Below are positions 1 to 6,896 of a stretch of 64,000 nucleotides of DNA, in pieces. Below the pieces are notes generated by a model. The model had not been told where the DNA came from, searched no databases, and was given only the letters and a program-made list of their open reading frames with translations. Source of the stretch: Banduia mediterranea (GTDB lineage: Bacteria > Pseudomonadota > Gammaproteobacteria > Nevskiales > Nevskiaceae); contig NZ_JAVRIC010000010.1 in the NCBI RefSeq assembly GCF_031846245.1, forward strand, positions 1-64,000. The letters run 5' to 3'. A program made the translations under genes and the position numbers. The first letter of the stretch is position 1. Each line of letters starts with the position of its first letter.

Positions 1-44
1 AACCTTCGTTTTACAAGGACTTGCGTCGGTCGGCTATCCCTTTT

Positions 45-308
45 CTACCTCATACAACTGCACAAGAGCCGGGCGATCTGGGAAGGGATTTGTGACGATG
101 ACAATGCCTCGAAGTCACTCTTGCCCAGCGCCAGCAGTGCCGCCGTCGACTTCACCAGAACCGAGGCCTTCATGCCCTGAGACACGGGAATCCGCGCGTC
201 CACCAAGGGCTCCACCAGCGCCGCCTCAAAGCACTGACCGAGCAGCGCCAGCCCCGCATGGGAGGTCAAATCCAGACGCGACGACTGACGAACTTCAAAG
301 CGGGGCAT
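45..308 (-). pseudogene. IS1380-family transposase, N-terminal fragment
   Basis: The frame opens with MPRFEVRQSSRLDL and continues with SHAGLALLGQCFEAA and SQGMKASVLVKSTAALL. I recognise these as the conserved N-terminus of IS1380-family transposases. The similarity fails after about 67 residues (LGKSDFEAL), and the frame then runs to a stop with no further transposase features. The family is usually over 400 aa, so this is a 5' remnant, frameshifted or truncated, and cannot encode an active transposase. The rest of the element may lie left of the window. It marks the outer edge of the mobile-DNA-rich segment leading into the integron. Confidence 0.6.
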
Positions 309-436
309 GGGCAAATAGGGCGAATGAGTGATGGTCGATATTTTACAACACATTCAATGCGTTATGCTTAACCCGTAGGGAGCGGCCCACGGATTCAGGG
401 TTACCATATGACCATTCACCCAAAGCGGGAAGTTTG

Positions 437-1486
437 ATGACCAGCAGGCACCACGTCACACCACCCATTGCTTCGGGAACCGCTTGTATTCCCGCCAACT
501 ACTCGCGTCTTGTTGCGCGGGCGCTCGGCCTGCAGGCGCGTGAGCTGCCGAAATTACTGAACGCAACGGGAATTTCAGCCGATCAGTTGATGCGGGAGGC
601 CACTCTGCTCACATCGACCCAGCAGATTCAGATTCTACAAAATGTCCTGCGCCTCACTGATGATGAGATGTTCGGTTTGCGTTTTGGGCAGCGCTTGACG
701 CCCACTACACACGGCGCCTTGGGCTTTATGGTGAACAGCAGTCCCAACCTGCTCGTGGCGCTAAAAGCCTTCCAGACCTACCTGCCTACACGTATCGATT
801 TTTTCCATTTCAATTTGAAGCGTAACAAGGAATATTGGGAATGCAGCGGTTATTTTGATGTGACGCTCGACGAGGATGTACAGCGGCTGTTGGCGGAAGT
901 CGTTGCGTCTGTGCTTCTTCAGTGCGCGGAGTTCATCGTTGGTCATCCTGTAGAAGATGCGTATATTCTTTTTCCCCATGCCGAGCCTGGGTACAGCCGC
1001 TACTATTCTGAATTCCTTCCCGGCACGATTGAATTTTCAGCACCACAGTTGGCGCTGAAAATACCCGCCGCGCTCTGCCAAGTCCCCAACGCCTCGGCGA
1101 ACCATGAGAACTATTCGCTGGCCTTGCAGCAGTGCCAATCCATGCTGGACCAATTGCCGTCCAGAACCGGCAGTTGCACCCAGCAAATTCAGAAAATGAT
1201 GCTATCGCACCCACCCGGTGTGCTCAGCGAGGACGAGGCGGCGGCCATGCTGTTTATCAGCAAGCGTACATTGGCGCGACGGCTTAGCCTGGAAGGCAGC
1301 AATTTCCGGAGAATTCGTGACGAAATGCTATCTCAACAGGCCAGCAGTTATCTTCTGAAAAGCGAGATATCGGTCGATGCGATTGCTGCCCTGCTTAATT
1401 ACCACGACGGTTCCAATTTTCGTCGGGCATTCAAACGCTGGTTTGGGCTGACGCCGGATGAGTATCGTAAGCAGTCTCAGCAATAA
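437..1486 (+). CDS. AraC-family transcriptional regulator
   Basis: This is a protein of about 349 aa with the two-part layout of OruR/ArgR-like AraC regulators. Residues ~20-210 form the 'arabinose-binding domain of AraC' type ligand domain (GLQARELPKLLNATGIS, then THGALGFMVNSSPNLLVAL). The C-terminal ~90 residues form the double helix-turn-helix (LFISKRTLARRLSLEGSNFR, then AIAALLNYHDGSNFRRAFKR and WFGLTPDEYR). The ATG at 437 is preferred over the TTG at 434, with gcggga lying about 8 nt upstream. Such proteins usually activate a neighbouring catabolic operon, but its neighbours here are mobile-element remnants, so no target is evident. The gene is somewhat less GC-rich than the core genes, compatible with acquisition. 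Ligand unknown. Confidence 0.85.
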   Translation: MTSRHHVTPPIASGTACIPANYSRLVARALGLQARELPKLLNATGISADQLMREATLLTSTQQIQILQNVLRLTDDEMFGLRFGQRLTPTTHGALGFMVNSSPNLLVALKAFQTYLPTRIDFFHFNLKRNKEYWECSGYFDVTLDEDVQRLLAEVVASVLLQCAEFIVGHPVEDAYILFPHAEPGYSRYYSEFLPGTIEFSAPQLALKIPAALCQVPNASANHENYSLALQQCQSMLDQLPSRTGSCTQQIQKMMLSHPPGVLSEDEAAAMLFISKRTLARRLSLEGSNFRRIRDEMLSQQASSYLLKSEISVDAIAALLNYHDGSNFRRAFKRWFGLTPDEYRKQSQQ

Positions 1487-1668
1487 TGGGAGATATTGCG
1501 CCAGGCCAAGCTTGGAAGGGAGGGAAGCTGATGGAATGAATCTGAAGCGAAAATCTCTTTGAGAGATTCAGGGCTCTATGTCGTTTCGGGTGGAAGACAA
1601 GGCCCAGTTTCTCGAGCTGCTGTTGAGCGTCAAGGTCGGCCGTAAATGGAGGTCGGGGTCAAATGGAG

Positions 1669-1964
1669 GTCGGGGTCAGGTCTTGCGCCTTGACGCAGCC
1701 CGCCGATCCACACCTCGCGCGACCCGGCTTACCGTCGAGTAGTCGAGTAGTGCAAACCGAAGTGCGCACCGATCTGCGGAAGTTGTCGGTGTCCGCTCTC
1801 GTAGGCGTCGCGATCTTCGTCATTGAGGAAGATTGCTTGACGGGCATTGCCGCGCGCCATCACATGATGGATCGCGCCGGGGAATTCGATGCGTAGAGGA
1901 CGGGCCATGCGGGGAACGTAGCGAAGCCAAAGAAATTTGGCAAGAAACAAGACCTGACCCCGAC
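1669..1964. mobile_element. 296-bp RAYT-derived non-autonomous element, copy 1
   Basis: The element is bounded by perfect 17-bp inverted repeats, gtcggggtcaggtcttg at 1669-1685 and its reverse complement at 1948-1964. A half-copy of the end (ggaggtcggggtca) is repeated in tandem just outside, at 1648-1661 and 1665-1678. On the - strand from 1908 it encodes MARPLRIEFPGAIHHVMARG, the signature start of REP-associated tyrosine transposases (Y1 superfamily). This runs to about DEDRDAYE and then jumps to what looks like the transposase C-terminus (IGAHFGLHYST...). The catalytic middle of the transposase is absent, so the unit looks like an internally deleted, MITE-like derivative mobilised in trans. 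The 180 bp between the AraC gene and this element hold no recognisable gene. Confidence 0.8.
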
Positions 1965-1979
1965 GTCCACGAAGTGACG

Positions 1980-2174
1980 ATGGAAGCGGTCGTCGCAACC
2001 GCCAACGTCGCCAAGGCGTGGAAGCGGGTGAAATCCAACCGGGGAGCCCCCGGCATCGACGGTATGCCCGTCGAGGACTTTGCCGACCATACCCGAGCGC
2101 AATGGCCTGCGATCCGCCAATCCCTGCTGGCGGGGAGTTATCAGCCCCAGCCAGTGCGCCGGGTTTCGATACCC
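1980..2174 (+). pseudogene. Group II intron reverse transcriptase/maturase, 5' fragment
   Basis: The translation from the ATG at 1980 begins MEAVVATANVAKAWKRVKSN, followed by RGAPGIDGMPVEDFADH, WPAIRQSLLAGSYQPQPVRR and VSIP. This is the highly conserved N-terminus of bacterial group II intron-encoded proteins (LtrA type), just before the RT core. Similarity stops at the VSIP codons, where the end-repeat of the second 296-bp element begins. The fragment is therefore only about 65 of the usual 400-plus residues. No RT catalytic YADD motif, maturase domain or intron ribozyme was seen. Class C-attC group II introns are known to insert into integron attC sites, which fits its position beside the cassette array, but subclass assignment is inference. 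Confidence 0.75.
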
Positions 2175-2195
2175 ACGGAGGTCGGGGTCACGGAG

Positions 2196-2491
2196 GTCGG
2201 GGTCAGGTCTTGCGTCTTGACGCAGCCCGCCGATCCACACCTCGCGCGATCCGGTTTACCGTCGAGTAGTCGAGTAGTGCTACCCGAAGTGCGCACCGAT
2301 CTGCGGAAGTTGTCGGTGTCCGCTCTCGTAGGCGTCGCGATCTTCGTCATTGAGGAAGATTGCTTGACGGGCATTGCCGCGCGCCATCACATGATGGATC
2401 GCGCCGGGGAATTCGATACGCAGAGGGCGGGCCATGCGGGGAACGTAGCGAAGCCAAAGAAATTTGGCAAGGAACAAGACCTGACCCCGAC
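2196..2491. mobile_element. 296-bp RAYT-derived non-autonomous element, copy 2
   Basis: This is a second copy with the same 17-bp ends at 2196-2212 and 2475-2491, exactly the length of copy 1 and differing at about nine positions by eye. It has the same orientation, so the pair are direct repeats about 530 bp apart. The outer half-end is again doubled (2177-2190 and 2192-2205). The - strand start MARPLRIEF lies at 2435. The left end cuts the group II intron RT fragment and the right end cuts the secreted-protein cassette gene, so insertion, or recombination through it, joined two unrelated segments. Confidence 0.8.
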
Positions 2492-2881
2492 GTCTGCGGC
2501 GGCGACGATTCCGTCCGCGCATTCAGCTACGCGCTGCGTACCGCACGTGCCAACTCCGAACGTGAGTGCGAAATCGTAAAAACCTTCGAAATTGGTTACG
2601 GTTATTTGATAGGAATATCTTGAGAACGACCCTCGATCTTGAGGGTCAGGACTCACGCAGACTAGGCCGATATGGATTGCTGCCTCATTGTAGCCATCAA
2701 CTGCGGCCATGGAAGTGGATTTGTTTAGGCCTTCTTTTATCTTGAACGCTAGCCGTTGCCCAACGGAGTCATCGGCGCACTGTTGGTAGACGTTTACGTT
2801 CACCCGCGAAGACGCTGAATCAGCGCCCATCGTTTCAAATGGGGCAAGCGCCATAGCCACAAATACAAAGAGCCCTCTCAT
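2387..2881 (-). pseudogene. Secreted protein of integron cassette 8, 3' end replaced by the 296-bp element
   Basis: The gene starts at 2881 behind a strong ribosome site (gggaggtgag on the - strand), 23 bp from the attC core at 2904, as expected for a cassette gene. An N-terminal hydrophobic segment (MRGLFVFVAMALAPFETMGA) looks like a signal peptide. About 130 residues of unrecognised mature protein follow, with four or more cysteines. After ...ADGIVAAA near 2492 the frame enters copy 2 of the repeat and ends in repeat-encoded residues. The native C-terminus and the cassette's own attC are missing. No family was recognised; a periplasmic role is inferred only from the signal peptide. Confidence 0.6.
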
Positions 2882-2903
2882 CTCTCACCTCCCTATTGTT
2901 ATG

Positions 2904-3002
2904 GCCCAACGCCTGCGTTCAGGGGCGTTTGATGCGACGTGCGGCCTTGCGACAGCAAGGGTGCGCGGCGGGTCAAACGTCCCTTGCAACGCATTGTTGG
3001 GC
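2904..3002 (-). other. attC site of cassette 7
   Basis: Outer boxes gcccaac (2904-2910) and gttgggc (2996-3002) enclose an imperfect palindrome of 99 bp. The boxes match the R''/R' consensus RYYYAAC...GTTRRRY in either reading. It lies 15 bp beyond the stop of the Sel1-repeat gene, so it is the 3' recombination site of that cassette. Confidence 0.85.
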
Positions 3003-3017
3003 GTCATCTGCACCGGC

Positions 3018-4376
3018 TTATGGGAGTTCCGGCAGCCGGGGCCTTGGCGGACGGCCCTCCAAAACGGAATCGTCGTAGCCGATTACGTTATACACGGCAC
3101 TTCGCATTTCACGCGTCGATACCGGCTTAAACGGCTTAACATACTTGGCGTAGATCGACAGCAGCACCTCATAGAACTCTTCAATAGCCTCGCCGGGCAC
3201 CCCTTCCGACGGTTGTAAAACAATATTCGATGACTCACGGCTCGAGTAGCCAATTCCCCGAAGCGCGAAATCTTCCATCTCGGCATCAAGAAGTTGTCGT
3301 TCAATGTCTGGACGAAAGCCATAGAAGCTTTCTTGCGCAAAAATCACCGTCTTCCATGCAGCTTTTTCAAATTTCTCTTTTGAGCTTTGCGCCAATTTCA
3401 TTTGAGCCGGCAAATATCCCTTATGGCCGGCATCCGCCATTAACTTTTTACGCTTAGGGTCGTTGAAAGGAAGCGTGCTCGCCAGTGCAAACAGTGCAGG
3501 GGCAAACTTCTTCTTCGCAGCGGCGTTTAAGAGCTCTTGCTTATCAAAGTGAAGCGAAGGTACCTGGGCATGATGAAGTGCGAGATACAGAAGGAATTTC
3601 GCAGCAGGATCGTCCTTCTCCAACTTAACCATAAAATCAGACAACCCTCCCATACACTTCGCCATATATTTAGCCACGTTGGCGACCGCAAAATCTGGGC
3701 CGTATCCCAACAGGTTGTGGTCATGTGGATAAAGCCACAGATCGCGTTCTTCCGTATCTCGTTTGGACATTGGTTCGAAACGCAAATCATCGTGTAGCTC
3801 CCGAAATAATTGGTCTGCCGTTTTCGGAGATTCTTTGGTGCCAATTCCAAATGTGTTGCACCACGCCAGCCGAATCTTTATCAATCGGCTCTTACGCTCT
3901 GCGTTTGTTAAGCAATCAAAATACATGCTTGGGTCGAAAGTACAGCCGAACTCCGATATGTACAACTCTTGAAGCACATCTGCCGCACGCTTGTGGCCAG
4001 CTTCACGTGCTGCGGCAGCAAGCCGAAATACCTCGTCCTTCTCAGAATCGTCAAATTCAGCCAACCATTTCGCATTGCCCGCTAACTGAACAGAAGCTTC
4101 CAAGTGCCCACTCCTTGCGGCATGACGTAGCCACTTGTACTCGCGAAATTCCTTGCCAAGTTCAAACGCAGCATCGACCATCCCTGCACTGGCAGATTGC
4201 TCTAGGAGCTTTTTAACATCATCGCGCTCCTCATCCGAAAGTGCGCGGTAATGTTTGCGGCTCTTCTCGAGCAGAAGCAGCGCGAGTTGAAATGCCGCAC
4301 CAGCATCACCTCGATCGGCGCGCTTTCGCAATCGCTGGCGCTCATCGAGGCCAAACATCGACAGAATTCCTGTCAT
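3018..4376 (-). CDS. Sel1-like repeat protein (integron cassette 7, second gene)
   Basis: A 452-aa protein built of short alpha-helical repeats of the Sel1/SLR type. The N-terminal half shows the pattern clearly: RGDAGAAFQLALLLLEKSRK, then ASAGMVDAAFELGKEF, then AARSGHLEASVQLAGN, then AREAGHKRAADVLQEL. Further degenerate repeats occur near residues 280-340 (KKFAPALFALASTLPF, DAGHKGYLPAQMKLAQ). No signal peptide or catalytic motif was seen, so it is probably a cytoplasmic scaffold. The ATG at 4376 has gaggtagag upstream. It sits 55 bp downstream of the HEPN-like gene on the same strand, with no attC between, so the two form one unusually long cassette. Base composition is more AT-rich than the core genes, consistent with a foreign origin. 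Confidence 0.75.
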   Translation of the reverse strand: MTGILSMFGLDERQRLRKRADRGDAGAAFQLALLLLEKSRKHYRALSDEERDDVKKLLEQSASAGMVDAAFELGKEFREYKWLRHAARSGHLEASVQLAGNAKWLAEFDDSEKDEVFRLAAAAREAGHKRAADVLQELYISEFGCTFDPSMYFDCLTNAERKSRLIKIRLAWCNTFGIGTKESPKTADQLFRELHDDLRFEPMSKRDTEERDLWLYPHDHNLLGYGPDFAVANVAKYMAKCMGGLSDFMVKLEKDDPAAKFLLYLALHHAQVPSLHFDKQELLNAAAKKKFAPALFALASTLPFNDPKRKKLMADAGHKGYLPAQMKLAQSSKEKFEKAAWKTVIFAQESFYGFRPDIERQLLDAEMEDFALRGIGYSSRESSNIVLQPSEGVPGEAIEEFYEVLLSIYAKYVKPFKPVSTREMRSAVYNVIGYDDSVLEGRPPRPRLPELP

Positions 4377-4431
4377 TTCTCTACCTCATCTAAATCACGT
4401 TCAATGAAACGAAATCCCTCGCTCCAAGTTT

Positions 4432-4965
4432 CTAACGTCCCGATGGATTTGCCGCCGCTACGTTATCGGCGCATTCAATGATCTTCTGTACCATTATGTA
4501 AATCGCCTGAATCGGCACTGGTCCCGCAAAAGTCTCCATGTCCGGATAGAAGTAGTTTCTGGGGAATGCATTTTTTCCTCTCGCAAAGTGATCTGCAAAA
4601 TACTCTCGAACAGTCTGGCGAAACTCTCGACCATCAATAATTGGGCGCCAATCCATGAATCGCCCATACAAACGCACGGCTCCATTTTCGTGAGCCTCCA
4701 AGCGGGCCTCTACCGCCGAAAGCAACTCCAATAGGTTTTGGTTTCTGTGGTTCCGGCGAATATCAGCGGCCGGTGTTCCGAGCGCTCGTAGCATCCCCTT
4801 TCCGGCAAGTTCGGCCGCTTGCAACGACAGGCCAATGGATATTTTTGCCTCCACCGCGGTAGCGCACCGTTCGTCAAGTCTCAGTATCATCTTCGCCGCT
4901 TCATTCGCAGCTGTCGCATGTTCAAGATAGCGAAGGGCTGTTGGCTCCTTATCGGGTTGGTTCAC
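4432..4965 (-). CDS. HEPN-like helical protein (integron cassette 7, first gene)
   Basis: A 177-aa protein starting at the GTG at 4965, chosen because ggagg lies 7-10 nt upstream inside the cassette leader. The upstream TTG at 4989 falls in the attC core. The central part (SIGLSLQAAELAGKGMLRAL, then RRNHRNQNLLELLSAVEARL) resembles HEPN domains, with an alanine-rich helix, a basic R-N-H-R patch in the position of the family's Rx4-6H motif, and a following LLELL helix. HEPN proteins are often RNases in toxin-antitoxin, abortive-infection or CRISPR-linked systems, but some are inactive. The C-terminal 80 residues are unassigned. It is co-oriented with the Sel1-repeat gene and likely co-transcribed with it. 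The HEPN assignment is pattern recognition only. Confidence 0.5.
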   Translation of the reverse strand: MNQPDKEPTALRYLEHATAANEAAKMILRLDERCATAVEAKISIGLSLQAAELAGKGMLRALGTPAADIRRNHRNQNLLELLSAVEARLEAHENGAVRLYGRFMDWRPIIDGREFRQTVREYFADHFARGKNAFPRNYFYPDMETFAGPVPIQAIYIMVQKIIECADNVAAANPSGR

Positions 4966-4983
4966 GCAAACGCCTCCAATGAC

Positions 4984-5067
4984 GCCCAACGCTCACGCTC
5001 AGCCGCGGCCCTGCCGGAGCGGCGAAGCCGCGGAGGCATGGACGTCGGCTGCAGCGTGTTGTTGGGC
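4984..5067 (-). other. attC site of cassette 6
   Basis: gcccaac at 4984-4990 and gttgggc at 5061-5067 bound an 84-bp imperfect palindrome with inner complementary arms (gccgcggccctgcc / gcggcgaagccgcgg). The end of the 4999-5610 gene is read through it. Confidence 0.85.
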
Positions 5068-5610
5068 CGCACTCGCGCCTTGTATTTGAAAGAACTGCTC
5101 ATGACTTTGCAGCACCTCCTGACGCTTGATGCTCTTGATAAACAGCTCGAACCGCTCCATGAGGTCCTTGGCGCAGAACTCGGTTCCGCCGACGGAGAAG
5201 ATGATGTCGCCGTCGGGCTTGTATCCAAGAGAGAAAACCTCTCGCCACGTCGATGTTGCATCGCCCTTTTTGGCGCCGGCTCGCTCTTGCTTGGCAAATG
5301 GAATCCGAATCTGATTGAAATGGCGCTTCTCTACTGTGATGCGAGCGTGAAGCTCTGGCGTGAAGCATGACGATGCCTGCGCCATTGTGCGGAGCACCTC
5401 ATACGCGCCCAGTACCCAAAGCCAGAAATGCCCTTGAGCTCTCGAAAGCGAGTTTCCGTCCCACGGGCCGTCAGGTTTCACGCCTGCCACGATTAGAGAG
5501 CGTATTTCTGCTGCCGTCTCTCTTAGGATCTGCAACTGCAAGCAGGTGCCCCAGGAAAAGGCGAGCAACGGCGTCTGCTCGTAAGCTTTCGCAACAGAAT
5601 CATCGGTCAC
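4999..5610 (-). CDS. Hypothetical protein (integron cassette 6)
   Basis: A 203-aa frame starting at a GTG (MTDDSVAKAYEQTPLLAFSW) with a purine-rich gagagagg stretch upstream on the - strand. No domain was recognised. The first 170 residues look like a genuine folded protein with mixed helices and aromatics (GHFWLWVLGAYEVLRTM, FSLGYKPDGDIIFSVGG). The last ~25 residues (AAQQHAAADVHASAASPLRQ) are a translation of the attC palindrome and stop within it, a common feature of cassette genes. No signal peptide or membrane helix is evident. It sits alone in its cassette. Confidence 0.6.
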   Translation of the reverse strand: MTDDSVAKAYEQTPLLAFSWGTCLQLQILRETAAEIRSLIVAGVKPDGPWDGNSLSRAQGHFWLWVLGAYEVLRTMAQASSCFTPELHARITVEKRHFNQIRIPFAKQERAGAKKGDATSTWREVFSLGYKPDGDIIFSVGGTEFCAKDLMERFELFIKSIKRQEVLQSHEQFFQIQGASAAQQHAAADVHASAASPLRQGRG

Positions 5611-5649
5611 TTGCGGCCTCTCTCACCCTCGGACTTCGATCGGTCTGAG

Positions 5650-5727
5650 GCCCAACGCCCAAGCTCAGCCGCCTGCATGGAGTGGCGAAGCCACGGAATG
5701 CAGGTCGGCTGCAGCGCCTGGTTGGGC
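5650..5727 (-). other. attC site of cassette 5
   Basis: gcccaac at 5650-5656 and gttgggc at 5721-5727, 78 bp apart end to end. The inner arms carry gaagccac / gtggcttc-type complementarity. It closes a cassette with no convincing gene. Confidence 0.85.
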
Positions 5728-6047
5728 CACGAGGTTCCCTGGCGAAGATGAGCCTCCATGACGCCGAGCCCGGCGACTTTGCCGCCCGCTACCGAAGCCT
5801 TGAATGGAATCCGACATTTCATGGCTGCCACTGACGCGGGAATTGCGCGGCAAGGCTTGGAATGACGCGGCGCTGAGACGGGAGATGAGGTTTCGACGGA
5901 GCGCAGCAAGGCAGGCCGAAGGCGAGGCGTTGACGAACCCGCAAGCCTTGCGTGATGAAGGGCCGGAGAAAACCTGTTTTGGATCATGGCTGAGATTGTG
6001 CTCCGAGAGGACTCTATTGCTCAATAAATCAGCTTTTCGCTTTTGAG
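5728..6047. other. Integron cassette 5, no confident gene
   Basis: About 320 bp between two attC sites. Open frames exist on both strands: an 80-codon frame on + ending at 6046, and longer - frames that read into attC. None has a good ribosome site plus recognisable protein character. The stretch may be non-coding, encode a small RNA, or hold a decayed gene. Its array-proximal end (CTCAAAAGCG after the attC core, - strand) is identical to that of cassette 4. Confidence 0.5.
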
Positions 6048-6120
6048 GCCCAACGCCAAAGCTCAGGCGCCGGAACGGAGCGCAGCGGAGTGACGGTCGC
6101 ACTGGAGCGCATTGTTGGGC
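6048..6120 (-). other. attC site of cassette 4
   Basis: gcccaac at 6048-6054 and gttgggc at 6114-6120, 73 bp, with the inner arms ctcaggcgcc / ggagcgc region forming the imperfect stem. Confidence 0.85.
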
Positions 6121-6167
6121 GACTGCTCAGACATGCAGAGCACGCGAACTACTCTGCAGCGCACGCC

Positions 6168-6470
6168 ATGCGCAAGGCAGCGGAGCATTTGCTGTGGCTA
6201 GATAGGCTGCTGGATGACCCGGCAGGCCATGCAGGGCAAATCCGGGAACGCGCTCTGAAGGATGCCGTAGATGTGCTGTCGGAACGCGCGCGTTCCCACG
6301 AACGAACGTATTACTCCCTGGCGCACGGATACGCGCCACACGGAATGAACGCCGTAGAGGCCGAGGCATGCAGGGATGCTGTTCTCGCGCTTTTGAGGCC
6401 CAACGCCCAAGCTCAGTTGCCACCGAAGGCGCGCCAGCGCCGTAGGCGGTCAACTGCAGCTTTTTGTTAG
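6168..6470 (+). CDS. Hypothetical protein in cassette 4, antisense to the array
   Basis: An open frame on the strand opposite to most cassette genes. The ATG at 6168 gives about 100 aa (MRKAAEHLLWLDRLLDDPAG, then LKDAVDVLSERARSHERTYY), mostly helical and charged. It ends inside the neighbouring attC site (AQAQLPPKARQRRRRS). The frame stays open upstream to 6090, so the start is uncertain, and no strong ribosome site was found. No family recognised. A competing - frame also runs through the cassette but has a less protein-like composition. Low confidence that it is expressed. Confidence 0.35.
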   Translation: MRKAAEHLLWLDRLLDDPAGHAGQIRERALKDAVDVLSERARSHERTYYSLAHGYAPHGMNAVEAEACRDAVLALLRPNAQAQLPPKARQRRRRSTAAFC

Positions 6471-6471
6471 G
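6398..6471 (-). other. attC site of cassette 3
   Basis: gcccaac at 6398-6404 and gttaggt at 6465-6471 (reads ACCTAAC as R'' on the cassette strand), 74 bp. It directly follows the stop of the BamE-like lipoprotein gene at 6473. Confidence 0.85.
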
Positions 6472-6472
6472 T

Positions 6473-6820
6473 TCAATCAAGATTACCGAGAAGGTTTTGG
6501 CAGGACCCGAGAGGAAATGACAGAAACGAGCGATCTCTCGCTGTCACGGAGGCGCTCTGAACAATTCCGTTTTTTATAACTAACCCAACGGTACAGTCAC
6601 CTCCTCTCAGGCCTCCCGCGGTATCACGGTATGTCCATGACTCGCCGCCGTTTGAAAGGCTGACTCTTTGTGTTGGCGCACCGAGCTTCGTCGCAACTTG
6701 AGCTTCGGACATGCCCGTCAACCTCTGTTCGACGGCACCTTCCGACTTGTAGCCGCCTGGATTGCTGGCACAACCAATAAGAACTATGCACCCACCGATC
6801 AACCAGAAAAACTTATACAT
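6473..6820 (-). CDS. BamE/SmpA-like outer-membrane lipoprotein (integron cassette 3)
   Basis: A 115-aa lipoprotein. The signal peptide MYKFFWLIGGCIVLIGCASN carries a lipobox (LIGC) that puts the lipidated cysteine at residue 17. The mature part has the BamE/SmpA-fold signature GMSEAQVATKLGAPTQR with a WTYRD strand, as in small lipoproteins that bind outer-membrane or cell-wall partners. A ribosome site (gaaggggg) precedes the ATG. The true bamE is expected elsewhere in the genome, so this is probably a mobile paralogue with an unknown partner. It is the only gene in its cassette, and its stop abuts the attC, giving the compact layout typical of cassettes. Confidence 0.75.
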   Translation of the reverse strand: MYKFFWLIGGCIVLIGCASNPGGYKSEGAVEQRLTGMSEAQVATKLGAPTQRVSLSNGGESWTYRDTAGGLRGGDCTVGLVIKNGIVQSASVTARDRSFLSFPLGSCQNLLGNLD

Positions 6821-6833
6821 AAAGCCCCCTTCT

Positions 6834-6893
6834 ACCTAACGCCTGAGTTAAGCCGCGCCGCGAAGCGGCGTCGGCTTGAACGAATTGTTAGGC
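6834..6893 (-). other. attC site of cassette 2
   Basis: acctaac at 6834-6840 and gttaggc at 6887-6893, 60 bp, the classic '59-base element' length. The inner arms cgccgcgaagcggcg form a short perfect hairpin. Confidence 0.9.
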
Positions 6894-6896
6894 TTG

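Noticed and set aside
1579-1647. Short + frame MSFRVEDKAQFLELLLSVKV before the first 296-bp element
   Set aside because: It vaguely recalls transposase text but is too short and runs straight into the repeat; no confident assignment.
1833-2579. 248-codon + frame spanning both repeats and the intron fragment
   Set aside because: It is a chance fusion of repeat DNA, the group II RT N-terminus and part of a cassette gene read antisense; only the 1980-2174 part has protein similarity.
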